The notes under the pieces: generated by a model
The model's database searches: none
What the model saw: the letters and a program-made list of their open reading frames with translations, nothing else
What the model was told of the DNA's origin: nothing
Shown here: in pieces, positions 47,995 to 57,200 of the stretch
Layout: each line of letters begins with the position of its first letter
Numbering within the stretch: the first letter of the stretch is position 1
Made by a program: the position numbers and the translations under genes
Origin: CALVLD01 sp964467585
GTDB taxonomy: Bacteria > Bacillota > Clostridia > Christensenellales > CAG-138
Direction: 5' to 3'
DNA: 64,000 bases
NCBI GenBank assembly: GCA_964467585.1
Contig: CAYXRF010000004.1
Location: 1-64,000 of the forward strand

Positions 47995-48693
47995 ATGGCA
48001 AAGGTCAAGGGCAAGTACATAGCTATCAATTTGGCGATAATCGGCATAGCGGCGGCACTGTATGTATTTACATCGTCACCGGCGTCCGTGATGACATTCG
48101 CGTATGGTTCAAGCTATCCGATATATCGCTGCGCTTCGGAAAATGAGATATCCCTGCAATGCGCCGTCACATGGAACGCTTCCGCGCTTGACGGAATACT
48201 GCAAACGCTTGATGAAAGCAACGTGGATATTACTTTTGTGGTAAGCGGAGAGTGGGCGGAGCATAATGCGGAAATGCTCAGACGCATGCAAACCGAAGGA
48301 CACGAGATAGGCACTATGGGATATTATCCCGATGAGGACGGCAGATTGAGCTGGGTGAAGCAGGACGTCTCAAAATCGCTTGACGTGATTGAGGCGGCGA
48401 CGGGGACAAGACCCACTATCTATTATTGCGGAACGCGCAACTCAACAATTTCTGCGCGGGCGGCGGATTCCTTGGGGCTTAGGACTGTGCTTTGCACAAT
48501 AGATATCGACTGTGAGACGGCGGATGCGGAAAAACTGATACAGCGAATCGAGGGTTATGCGGAGGGCGGCAGCATAGTGATTGCGGAGCCGACGGCGGAA
48601 ATGAAGAATGCGCTTCCGAAAATTCTCATGTTTTTACAAAACAAAGGGCTGGCAGTTGTGCCAACGGGTAAAATGTTGTATAATGGAAACTGA
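47995..48693 (+). CDS. YlxY-like degenerate NodB-fold (polysaccharide deacetylase) protein
   Basis: 232 residues with an N-terminal signal anchor (IAINLAIIGIAAALYVF). The rest follows the NodB deacetylase fold: a strand in place of the TFDDGP metal site (AVTWNASALDGI), then VDITFVVSGEWAEHNAEMLRRMQTEGHEIGTMGYYPDE where an active enzyme has HxxxH. Both metal-ligand motifs are missing, so deacetylase activity is unlikely. In B. subtilis ylxY sits between pnpA and the M16 peptidase gene and is also atypical, which supports orthology by position. An SD (CAGGAGGCGGCA) precedes ATG 47995. Confidence 0.75.
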   Translation: MAKVKGKYIAINLAIIGIAAALYVFTSSPASVMTFAYGSSYPIYRCASENEISLQCAVTWNASALDGILQTLDESNVDITFVVSGEWAEHNAEMLRRMQTEGHEIGTMGYYPDEDGRLSWVKQDVSKSLDVIEAATGTRPTIYYCGTRNSTISARAADSLGLRTVLCTIDIDCETADAEKLIQRIEGYAEGGSIVIAEPTAEMKNALPKILMFLQNKGLAVVPTGKMLYNGN

Positions 48694-48799
48694 GAAGGTG
48701 TAAACACGCTGATACCTTCAAAATGATTCAAAAGAAGCTCATGCCCGTATAGCGGCTGTAAAAAAAACGCAAGCTATACGCATGGATAAGGAAAGAAAA

Positions 48800-50065
48800 A
48801 TGGTTTTTACCGACAAACTCCCAAACGGCATTCGCATTGTGGGTGAATCAATGCCCAATTACCGCTCGGTATCTATGGGCGTGTGGATAAACGCAGGCTC
48901 CGTTTATGAACGGGGAGGCGAATCCGGCGCTGCACATTTTATCGAGCATATGCTTTTCAAGGGCACAAAAAATCGCTCCGCGTCACAGATCGCAGAGGAG
49001 ATGGATGCTGTCGGAGGCAATCTTAACGCGTTTACGGCAAAGGAATGCACCTGCTTTTATGGGCGTGTGCTTAACACTCACACACATGTGTTGGCGGGCA
49101 TACTTGCGGATTTGCTTTGCAGCTCTTTGCTTGACAGTGATGATATTGAGCGCGAAAAGGGCGTTGTATGTGAGGAAATCAACATGATACAGGACTCTCC
49201 GGAGGATCTGGTCAGCGACCTTGCATGCTCAGTGTATTATGCGGACGATCCTCTCTCACGCCCGATACTCGGCACGCCCGAAAGCGTTCAGGCGTTCACA
49301 AGACAAGATCTTGTTCATTATATGAACAGGCTTTATCGTCCGGATAACATGGTTGTCGCCGCGGCGGGCAGCTTTGACAGAGAAACGCTGATTCAAACGG
49401 TGAATGACTGCTTTGTCAACAAAGGCACGGCGGTTGATACACAAGTTCCGTATGGCGCGCACAAGGTCGGGCAGAGAACCGTGTTTGCGGATAAGGATGT
49501 TGAGCAGACCCATATTTGCGTTACGCTGCCCGGGTTTCGCACAAACACTGAGGAGAGCTATGCGCTGTTGGTGCTTAACAACGCCGTTGGCGGAAGCATG
49601 AGCTCACGGCTGTTTCAAAAAATCAGAGAAGAAAAAGGGCTTGCCTATTCCGTATATTCATATCCGACAGCATACAAGGAGTCCGGCTATTTTACCCTTT
49701 ATGCAGGCACGGGCGCGGAAAACGGCGAGGTCGTGCTTAAAATGATGCTTGACGAAATGCGTGTTATGCAAAGCGGCGGCATTTCAGAGCTTGAGCTGAA
49801 GCGTGCGAAGGATCAGCTTATCGCAGGGTTCATGCTGGGGCAGGAAAGCACCTCCGCACGCGCCGCGGCAATAGGCAGGGCGGAGCTTACAAGCGGAAGG
49901 CATCTCACCGAGCGGGAGATTATCGAACGCGTTGAGGCGGTAGACGCCCAAAGCATCGCTTCCATTCTGCCCAAGGTATGCTGCCTTGACGATGCATCGC
50001 TTGCCGTTGTCGGCAGATGCGGCGGGCGCGAAAGTGCGTTCGAAAGCATTATGAAGGGCTCTTAA
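48800..50065 (+). CDS. M16 family zinc metallopeptidase (MlpA/YmxG-like)
   Basis: 421 residues from ATG 48800, 8 bases after AAGGAAAG; ATG 48782 is in frame but lacks an SD. The inverted zinc motif HFIEHMLFKGT (HxxEH) is near residue 43 and the distal Glu lies in EKGVVCEEINMIQDSPEDLV. The second, inactive half contains SRLFQKIREEKGLAYSVYS, the R/Y pair typical of M16 peptidases. In Bacillus this gene (mlpA/ymxG) follows pnpA-ylxY, as here. It is probably cytosolic. Confidence 0.92.
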   Translation: MVFTDKLPNGIRIVGESMPNYRSVSMGVWINAGSVYERGGESGAAHFIEHMLFKGTKNRSASQIAEEMDAVGGNLNAFTAKECTCFYGRVLNTHTHVLAGILADLLCSSLLDSDDIEREKGVVCEEINMIQDSPEDLVSDLACSVYYADDPLSRPILGTPESVQAFTRQDLVHYMNRLYRPDNMVVAAAGSFDRETLIQTVNDCFVNKGTAVDTQVPYGAHKVGQRTVFADKDVEQTHICVTLPGFRTNTEESYALLVLNNAVGGSMSSRLFQKIREEKGLAYSVYSYPTAYKESGYFTLYAGTGAENGEVVLKMMLDEMRVMQSGGISELELKRAKDQLIAGFMLGQESTSARAAAIGRAELTSGRHLTEREIIERVEAVDAQSIASILPKVCCLDDASLAVVGRCGGRESAFESIMKGS

Positions 50066-50102
50066 TACTCATCAAAAGCAAAACAAATGGGAGGTTATCG
50101 CA

Positions 50103-50486
50103 ATGGCTGAAATTAATACCGAAACAATGGACAGGCTTAAGGTGATATTTGAGCTGCAAAAATCGCTTGACACCGACATAGCTGAAAGGCGAAAGCTGGA
50201 GTTTACTCCCGAGCAATGGATACAAAAGGACGTGCTTGCCATGATAAGCGAGCTGTCGGAGCTGCTTGACGAGGTCAATTTCAAATGGTGGAAAAATCCC
50301 AAGCCTATTGATGACGAGGCGCTTCAAGGCGAGCTGGTTGACATACTCCATTTCTTCATAAGCATGTGCATACGGGCGGGAATGGACGCGGACAAGCTTT
50401 ATGAGGGGTATATTGCCAAAAATAAAGAGAATTTTGATCGTCAATATGGACGTTCACAAAAAACCGGATACGAGGTAAAACCCTAA
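50103..50486 (+). CDS. Dimeric all-alpha dUTPase-like nucleotide pyrophosphatase
   Basis: 127 residues. The motifs fit the dUTPase_2/MazG-like all-alpha fold: MISELSELLDEVNFKWWKNP with the first two Mg-binding acids (E-xx-E), and DEALQGELVDILHFFISMCIRAGM with the second set (E-xx-D). KNKENFDRQYG is the usual C-terminal helix. Such enzymes hydrolyse dUTP/dUDP to dUMP and keep uracil out of DNA. SD GGGAGG precedes ATG 50103, and the next gene begins 4 bases after its stop, implying one operon. Confidence 0.8.
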   Translation: MAEINTETMDRLKVIFELQKSLDTDIAERRKLEFTPEQWIQKDVLAMISELSELLDEVNFKWWKNPKPIDDEALQGELVDILHFFISMCIRAGMDADKLYEGYIAKNKENFDRQYGRSQKTGYEVKP

Positions 50487-50490
50487 GGGC

Positions 50491-51672
50491 ATGGAGAGGA
50501 AATACAAAAATCCTAACAGACGCTTTTACATAATAATCGGCGTGTTGGTTATCGCTATCGCCGTGCTTCTTGTCGTTGTGCTCTATCACGGCACGGAGGA
50601 TATTACCGAGCGTGACGCCATGTCGCTTACAATCGACACAAACGCCATAATTATCAGAGACGAAACAATCGTCAGCGCGGCGGAGTTCACAAGGATTGAT
50701 TATGACGTTGTGGAGGGGCAACAGGTTGCAAACGGCGAAAAGCTTGCGGACGTGTACAAGCTGGGCTTCAGTGACGAGTATCTGCTCAGGCTGATATCCG
50801 AAAGAGAAAACGTTTACAACGCGCAGATTGCCGCGCTGGGCTCAACAAAGGACGCCGAGCTTGATGCCATGAATGCAGAAATTCAAGCGCTACGCAACAG
50901 AATATCGGCTGCGGTTATGTGCGATTCGGGCGAGGATCTGCTTCAAATCCAATTTGAGCTTCAGCAAAAGCTTGCCGTGCGTATGGAATATCTCAAAACA
51001 AAGGTGCAGGCGACTGAAACGCTTAACGCACTTTATGCAGCGGTGCAATCGCGTGAGGATACAATCTCCGCATGGATATCCGAGGTTTCGGCAAACACGG
51101 CGGGGCGCGTCAGCTTCTATTTTGACGGGTACGAGCAGGCGATCAATGCGGAAAAGCTCAGCATGCTTACACCTGATCTTGTAAAGCGTGCGCTTGCGGG
51201 AAGCAGCGCCTCCACATGGACGACGGACGACAGGACGCATGTCGCAAGGATTATTGACAGCGATCATTGGTATGCCGCTTTTCTCACCAACTCCAAGGAC
51301 GCCGTCAGACTTGCCGAGGGCGTTGAATACACCGTGACGCTTGAGGGCTACGGCACGTTCACGGGCGTTGCGCTCACATCCGTGGTTAACGGCAAAAGCG
51401 TTATTAATATTCTTGAATTTAACACTGAGATGGGCGAGCTTTCGGATGTTCGCATAACAAAAATTGAAGTCTCCGCTATGATGACGGGCATAAAAATATC
51501 CGATGCTGCTGTGCAGGTAAAGGACGGCTATTGCTATGTTGAGCTTGTTTACAGCGAAACGCACAGGATGATGCAGATTGACGTGTTAACGCTTGCTGAT
51601 GGCTTTGCATTGGTGCGTCCATACAACAGCGAGGACACTCTCGGCGAGGGGGTAATGTATTGGATACCATAA
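50491..51672 (+). CDS. HlyD-like membrane-anchored adaptor protein
   Basis: 393 residues: a basic N-terminus, one membrane helix (YIIIGVLVIAIAVLLVVVLY, about 13-33), then an extracellular part. This begins with a biotinyl-lipoyl-like half (TRIDYDVVEGQQVANGEKLADVYKLG), a coiled-coil hairpin (about 105-190) and a returning barrel (VEYTVTLEGYGTFTGVAL). That is the layout of HlyD/RND-type adaptors. In Clostridia a protein of this kind often sits upstream of ylmE-sepF, and here it overlaps ylmE by 13 bases. Its partner transporter is not in the window. Confidence 0.75.
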   Translation: MERKYKNPNRRFYIIIGVLVIAIAVLLVVVLYHGTEDITERDAMSLTIDTNAIIIRDETIVSAAEFTRIDYDVVEGQQVANGEKLADVYKLGFSDEYLLRLISERENVYNAQIAALGSTKDAELDAMNAEIQALRNRISAAVMCDSGEDLLQIQFELQQKLAVRMEYLKTKVQATETLNALYAAVQSREDTISAWISEVSANTAGRVSFYFDGYEQAINAEKLSMLTPDLVKRALAGSSASTWTTDDRTHVARIIDSDHWYAAFLTNSKDAVRLAEGVEYTVTLEGYGTFTGVALTSVVNGKSVINILEFNTEMGELSDVRITKIEVSAMMTGIKISDAAVQVKDGYCYVELVYSETHRMMQIDVLTLADGFALVRPYNSEDTLGEGVMYWIP

Positions 51673-52373
51673 ATATTGATGTTGCGCAAAGCTTTATCCA
51701 CGTTAGGGATGATATAGCAGAAGCGGCATACAAGGCGGGACGAAAGCCTTCCGATATCAGGCTGGTTGCGGTTACAAAGTTTGTCGAGCAGCAGCGCATA
51801 CTACCGGCGATAACCGCGGGCTGTACCGAGGTTGGAGAGAATCGTGCGCAGGAGATAACCGAAAAATTCGATTTTTTCACCGCGCATAATCAAACAATAC
51901 ATTTTATTGGACAATTGCAGCTGAATAAGGTAAAATACCTTGTAGGCAGAGCAGCGCTTATCCAGTCTGCGGACAGAGACGAGGTTTTTTGTGAGATCAA
52001 TCGCCTTGCCTGCAAGCAGGGCATTGTGCAGAATACGCTTGTTGAGGTCAACATAGGCGATGAGCCGCAGAAGTCGGGTATCGAGCCTGCCGCGCTGCCT
52101 GAATTATTAAAGCGAATTTCCGACATGTCGGGCATTCGCGTAAATGGGCTTATGTGTGTTCCTCCCGCGGTGGGCGAGAGTAATACGCGTCCGTTCTTTG
52201 CGCGTATGCGTGAGCTGTTTTACAATATGGGGCAGAGCAATCTCCCCAACGTATCAATGGACGTGCTTTCAATGGGCATGAGCGGAGATTACAGGGCCGC
52301 GGTTGCGGAGGGCGCCACTATGGTCAGGGTAGGTTCCGCCATATTTGGCGCAAGACAAAGGCGTCAGCCTTAA
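51660..52373 (+). CDS. ylmE: PLP-binding protein YggS/YlmE (PLPBP)
   Basis: 237 residues of the YggS/PROSC family, a fold-type III PLP-binding protein that helps control vitamin B6 and amino-acid balance. The PLP lysine lies in LVAVTKF (about 36). VGENRAQE, HFIGQLQLNKVKYL, GIRVNGLMCVPP and LSMGMSGDYRAAVAEGATMVRVGSAIFG are family motifs. The start overlaps the HlyD-like gene. The ylmE-sepF-divIVA order matches the Gram-positive division cluster. Confidence 0.93.
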   Translation: MDTINIDVAQSFIHVRDDIAEAAYKAGRKPSDIRLVAVTKFVEQQRILPAITAGCTEVGENRAQEITEKFDFFTAHNQTIHFIGQLQLNKVKYLVGRAALIQSADRDEVFCEINRLACKQGIVQNTLVEVNIGDEPQKSGIEPAALPELLKRISDMSGIRVNGLMCVPPAVGESNTRPFFARMRELFYNMGQSNLPNVSMDVLSMGMSGDYRAAVAEGATMVRVGSAIFGARQRRQP

Positions 52374-52472
52374 TAAAACGCTGCGCGGCGATATACAGAT
52401 AAAGCGTCCGCGCATTAAAAGCTAAGCTTTCTTCCAAGTGCCAACAAAAAAATTTTTTTGGAGGAAAGAACA

Positions 52473-52910
52473 ATGGCAAACGTACTTCACAAATTCATGG
52501 ATTTCATCGGCATAGAGGAAAACGATGCCGACGACGAGCAGGTCGAGCAGGACGAGGAGCTTTACGAGACTCCGCGCCGTCAGGAAAAGCGTTCAAAAGA
52601 GCGTGAGCGCAGACCGTCGTCGAACTCAAATGTTGTGAGCTTGCCCACAACGGCTCAGACAAAAATGATTGTCTACCGTCCCGTAAGCTACGAGGATACG
52701 CAGAACATCATTGACAACCTCAAGAGCCGCAAGCCCATTATCGTCAACATGGAGAACATTGACGTCGAGATCGCCCAGAGGATACTTGACTTTATGTCGG
52801 GGGCATGCTATGCGATCAACGGCACGGTGTACAAGGTCTCCTCAAGGATTTTCGCGGTAGTGCCCACCAACTACGACATAATCGGGAATTCAGACGGTAC
52901 AAGGGACTGA
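52473..52910 (+). CDS. sepF: Cell division protein SepF
   Basis: 145 residues from ATG 52473 after a strong SD (TTGGAGGAAAG). The N-terminal MANVLHKFMDFIGIEE is the membrane-targeting amphipathic helix, followed by an acidic and basic linker (about 18-55). The C-terminal alpha/beta core has KMIVYRPVSYEDTQNIIDNLKSRKPIIVNMENIDVEIAQRILDFMSGACYAINGTVYKVSSRIFAVVP. SepF bundles FtsZ filaments and tethers them to the membrane. Confidence 0.95.
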   Translation: MANVLHKFMDFIGIEENDADDEQVEQDEELYETPRRQEKRSKERERRPSSNSNVVSLPTTAQTKMIVYRPVSYEDTQNIIDNLKSRKPIIVNMENIDVEIAQRILDFMSGACYAINGTVYKVSSRIFAVVPTNYDIIGNSDGTRD

Positions 52911-52946
52911 CCGCATCGTTTTGCGGCAGGTAAGCGATTAACTTAT

Positions 52947-52973
52947 GTGGGGGCCGTGCTTTCGGCTCCCACG
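52947..52973 (+). promoter_or_regulatory. Hairpin between sepF and divIVA
   Basis: GTGGGGGCCG and CGGCTCCCAC pair nearly perfectly around TGCTTT. No T-tract follows, so it may act as an RNA-stability or processing element rather than a terminator. Confidence 0.4.
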
Positions 52974-52993
52974 CTATGGGAAAGGTACGTCCT

Positions 52994-53404
52994 ATGGACA
53001 GAGACGAAATTATAAATAAAGAGTTTCCGCATTCGCTGTTCGGATATGACCCGCTTGTTGTAGACGCCTTTTTAGACGAGGTGATAAGAGAGCTTGACAG
53101 GCTGAACAACACGATAGACGTTCTCAGCTTTCGCCTAAAAAATGAGCTTGGAGAGGCGATTCTTCAAAACGACTGCTTAAGTATGCAGCTGGAATATGCA
53201 CGGACGGGCAGACGCTTTATCGAGGCGGTTTCAAACAAAAGCGGTGAGATTGAGATGCCCCCGCAGGAAGAAGCAGTCAACACGGCAGACGACGCGGCAG
53301 ACGACGCGGAAGCTGACTCAAAAGACGAAACAACGTCCGACGCCAACAATATCGAACAGCCCCAATCAACCGACAATACCGACGGTGCGCCCGACGTCAC
53401 ATAG
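52994..53404 (+). CDS. DivIVA domain-containing protein
   Basis: 136 residues from ATG 52994, 8 bases after GGGAAAGG; ATG 52976 is in frame but is overlapped by that SD. The N-terminal MDRDEIINKEFPHSLFGYDPLVVDAFLDEVIRELDRLNNTID is the DivIVA lipid-binding/coiled-coil start (the F-x-x-x-LFGYD pattern). A short coiled coil follows, and the tail (about 95-136) is acidic, Asp/Glu/Thr-rich and probably disordered. It is shorter than typical DivIVA. It follows sepF as in the dcw-linked cluster, suggesting a polar or septal role. Confidence 0.82.
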   Translation: MDRDEIINKEFPHSLFGYDPLVVDAFLDEVIRELDRLNNTIDVLSFRLKNELGEAILQNDCLSMQLEYARTGRRFIEAVSNKSGEIEMPPQEEAVNTADDAADDAEADSKDETTSDANNIEQPQSTDNTDGAPDVT

Positions 53405-53537
53405 ACCGCTTCTCGGCAAACCAAATAATTAAGCACGCATAAACAGTCCTTTCTTTTTGCGTCCCTAAAAACCAAATAATGGAACAAATTATTTCTGCAC
53501 AACTCAGTTAATACTAAACAAAAAACAAGAGGTGTGC

Positions 53538-54266
53538 ATGAAGCAGTACGCATCTGTGGCGGAGCTTGCGCAAAGGTTTAGCTCGTTGCCTGTGCGCAGC
53601 ACAAAAAAAGCGCTGCGGCGTGTTTTTGCGAACGCGCTTGAATATCGCAGAAATATGGTCGCTGAATATAGGCGGCTTCATAGAGAATGTCGTTACGGCG
53701 AATTGCTTTCCGATGAGTTTTACAGCATTGAAAAGCAGCTTATGCTTACCATACGTTCGCTTGCGGATAACCGCGGCGCATCGCTGCCGTGTTTTACGGC
53801 GGGAGAGTACAACGGCGTATGCCGCATTGCCGCGCTTGCATCAGCGCTCACAACGTATCGCGGCGGTTCACTTGACTTGCCCACAATCGTAGAATACATC
53901 GAAGCGTTTCAAACGCGTCAACCTCTGCAATTTTCTGAATTGCAGCTTTTGCCGACTATGCTAAAGGTGGCGCTGCTAAAAAGCTTTGCGGCACTTTTGA
54001 CTTCAGGCTGCAACGAGTTTGAAATGAAAAAGGTGCTGCTTAGTCTTTCAATGATAGATGATGTATCATGGGAGGAGCAGATAATGGGTCTGAGCCGCCT
54101 TGTCGCACAGCTGTCAACAGATCCGACATTCACGCTTCTTGACAAAGCAAGCCGAGAAAGCTGCATACGCCTGTCATATATCCGATTTTCATATGGACGC
54201 GTACCACGAAGGAGATTTTGGCGGAAAGGGAATAATCAACGTTCGTTCATTTTTCGATGCGCTTGA
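53538..54266 (+). pseudogene. N-terminal remnant of a cyclic beta-1,2-glucan synthase-like protein
   Basis: The frame from ATG 53538 matches the conserved cytosolic N-terminus of cyclic glucan synthases: SIEKQLMLTIRSLADNRGAS, PCFTAGEYNGVCRIAALASALTTYRGGSLDLPTIVEYIEAFQ and PLQFSELQLLPTMLKVALL. Homology fades near DPTFTLLDKASRESC (about 54170); the rest of this frame to 54266 is noise. The downstream half of the same enzyme continues in another frame from about 54178. The membrane helices and the DxD half of the GT84 domain that should lie between are missing. Confidence 0.7.
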
Positions 54267-57200
54267 AAACCAAATTCCACCCGATTCCGTGCTGAGCCAC
54301 GACCTGCTTGAGGGTTCGCTTACGCGCACGGCGTTTCTCAACGATGTGACATTTTATGACTCTCAGCCTTCAACGTTTCAAAAATGGTGGAAGCGTCAGC
54401 ACCGCTGGATACGCGGCGACTGGCAGCTTTTGCCGTTTATATTCGGAGGCGAAAGGTATAAAAAGCCTCATCACGGCGCAAGGGCGATAATGCTTCACAA
54501 CATATTCCGCAGTCTGCGTGACGTGTCAACGCTGCTGCTCATATTTATCGCGGTCGTATTCAAAATGCCCGTGCTTCTTCTTTTAACATTAGTCGCATAT
54601 GTGTTTGAGCCGCTGAAGGAGTTTATACCGCTTGCGGCGGCAAGCATCAAAAACAGCACCGAAATGTATCAGTGGCGGCTTCTTTCATTAAGGACTGCTA
54701 TGGAGCTTATAACGCTGCCATATGCCGCATTCAAATCGGCGGACGCAATAATAAGAACGCTTATCCGCTTGACTGTAACACACAAAAATATGCTTGAGTG
54801 GCAGACTGCTGCCTGCGATGCAAGGGCAAGCGGAAGCTATCCGCGCGATATGCTCGTATGCCCTGCCGCAGGCATTCTGCTTGCCGTGACAGCAGTCGCA
54901 CAAATTGTTGCGGAGCAGTCTGCCGGCGCCGCGCAAATTGCCGCGCCGGTGTTGGCTGTGCTTTGGAGCATAGCACCGCTGATAGTGCGCGTGCTTAACC
55001 AACGTCATATACGAAAGCAACTTTCGGAGGAGGAGACGGCGGAGCTGCTTTCTCTTTTCGGGGGCACGCGCAGATTTTTTACGGAGCTTTGCAGCAAGGC
55101 AACAAACGGTCTGCCGCCCGATAATGTGCAGGAGCAGCCCAAAAAGCCACCAGTCGGCGTAACGTCCCCAACAAATATGGGTATGGCGCTGCTTGCGGCG
55201 ACAGCCTCATATGACATGGGCTTTGCGGATGCGGAGTCTACCGTCAAAACGCTTGCAGATATGATTGAAAGCATAGAGAACGCACCCAAATGGCACGGCA
55301 ATATGTTCAATTGGTATCGAATAGCTGATATAACGCCTGTTACGCCACGATTCATATCATCTGTTGACAGCGGCAACCTCACCGCGTCACTTATGACAAC
55401 GGCGCAGGCACTGCGCGAAATCAACAGCGAAGCCGCGGCGATGCTTGCAAAAAGGTGCGATAAGCTTGTTGCGGAAACGGAGCTGGAGGCTCTTTACGAC
55501 AAGCAAAGAAAGCTTTTCAGAATAGGATACGATTTTGAGGAGGGACGTTACACCGATTCGTGGTATGACCTTTATGCCTCCGAGGCAAGACTTACAAGCT
55601 TTGTGGCAATCGCCCTTTCAAAGGTGGGACAGGAGCATTGGCAAAGACTCTCCAGAGTGATGACAGAGGCGAAGGGCGGCAGAACGCTGCTTTCGTGGAG
55701 CGGAACAATGTTTGAATACCTTATGCCTCTGCTCTTTTTTGAGACGGCGGAGGGCTCGCTTCAGCATGAAATCTGCCTCAGCGCGGTGAGAACACAGCTT
55801 CTCTGCGCCGATGATAATATGCCGTGGGGCGTTTCGGAATCGGGCTATTATTGCTTTGATAAGGCAATGTATTATCAGTATAGGGCGTTTGGCATAGCGG
55901 AGCTGGGGCTTGAGCCAAAGCATGAGGCACAGAACGTAATCGCTCCATATGCCTCCGCGCTTGCGTTGATGCTTGAGCCTCACGAGGCGGCGGAAAATCT
56001 GCGAAGGCTGCATTCTATGGGCATGGTCGGAAGCCTCGGGATGTACGAGGCGGCGGATTTTACCTCCGGAATGCCGCAGGATTATGATATCGTAAAAAGC
56101 TTTATGGCTCATCATCAGGGCATGACGCTTGCGGCGATAAACGAAACGCTTCACGACCGTCCGCTGAGCCGCAGATTTATGCGGATACCATGCGTTCGCG
56201 CATATGAAACGCTTCTTTTTGAAAGCATGCCAACAAAGCCAATCGTGCTGAAGGAGTATGAAAGCAGCGTTTGCACCGAAAGAAGTCTGCGTGAAGCTCC
56301 CAAGCCGGCACGCATAATCGATTGCGAAAGAGTTTTTGACGGACAGCTCATTTCAAACGGCAGCTACTCCGTGATGGTTTTTTCAAACGGGGGCGGATGG
56401 TCAAAGCAAGGTGATACCATGCTTACAAGGTGGCGGCGTTCCGATGCGGAGCCGCCGCACAATCATGCAGAATATGGCGTCGCCGCTCTGCTTTCGACAG
56501 ATGGTATAGCGTGGGAGTGCAACAAAAGGGCGGAGCTTTCAGAGCATAAGGCTGTGCTTATAGGAGGACGCGGAGGGTTGGATGCAAAATGCACAATAAC
56601 TGTCGCAGCAGATTGTGATGCGGAAATTCGCACTCTTAACATCAACAACAGAGGGCGTGCCGAAAAAAAGGTTCGCGTGGGCTTTTTTGCAGAGCCATGT
56701 CTTGTGCCGCAAAATGATGATATGGCGCACGCGGCGTTCGTAAAGCTCACCGTCAATTCCGAAAAGGAGGGCGACATAACCCTTTTCAGACTGCGCCCAA
56801 AGTCGGGCAGAAGGGAAATGTGGCTGTTTATATCCGTAACGGCAACAAACGTGCCGATTGTCTGCACAGACGCGTATACCGTACCCTCACGCCTAAAGAG
56901 TCCGCGTGACGCTGTTAATTCGCAAATGCCGTCCGAAACAATTCCTCAAAGTCCGATAGAGCCATATTATTCAGCTATGACTGAGCTGACAATCGAAGCG
57001 GGCGGCGTACAGTCAGTGTGCTTCATAATGGGAGCAGCGCCCACGCGTGATGCGGCAATAGCAGCGTACGGCGCCGTCAAAGCGGGGCAAACGCGAGAGG
57101 AAGCCTTGATAGGAGCCGTAACGGCGGGGATCAGAAAATCGGTTGGCTTGGCGTCTGCGGACGTGATGCGGTTTGAACCTCTTGCCGCAAGAATCGCTGC

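Noticed and set aside
48882..48892. Extra DnaA box (TGTGGATAA) in the M16 peptidase gene
   Set aside because: Single site inside a well-conserved coding segment (GVWINAG); expected by chance.
53418..53480. Direct repeat AAACCAAATAAT flanking about 40 bases before the glucan synthase gene
   Set aside because: Only 12 bp, AT-rich, no element between the copies; not enough to call a transposition footprint.
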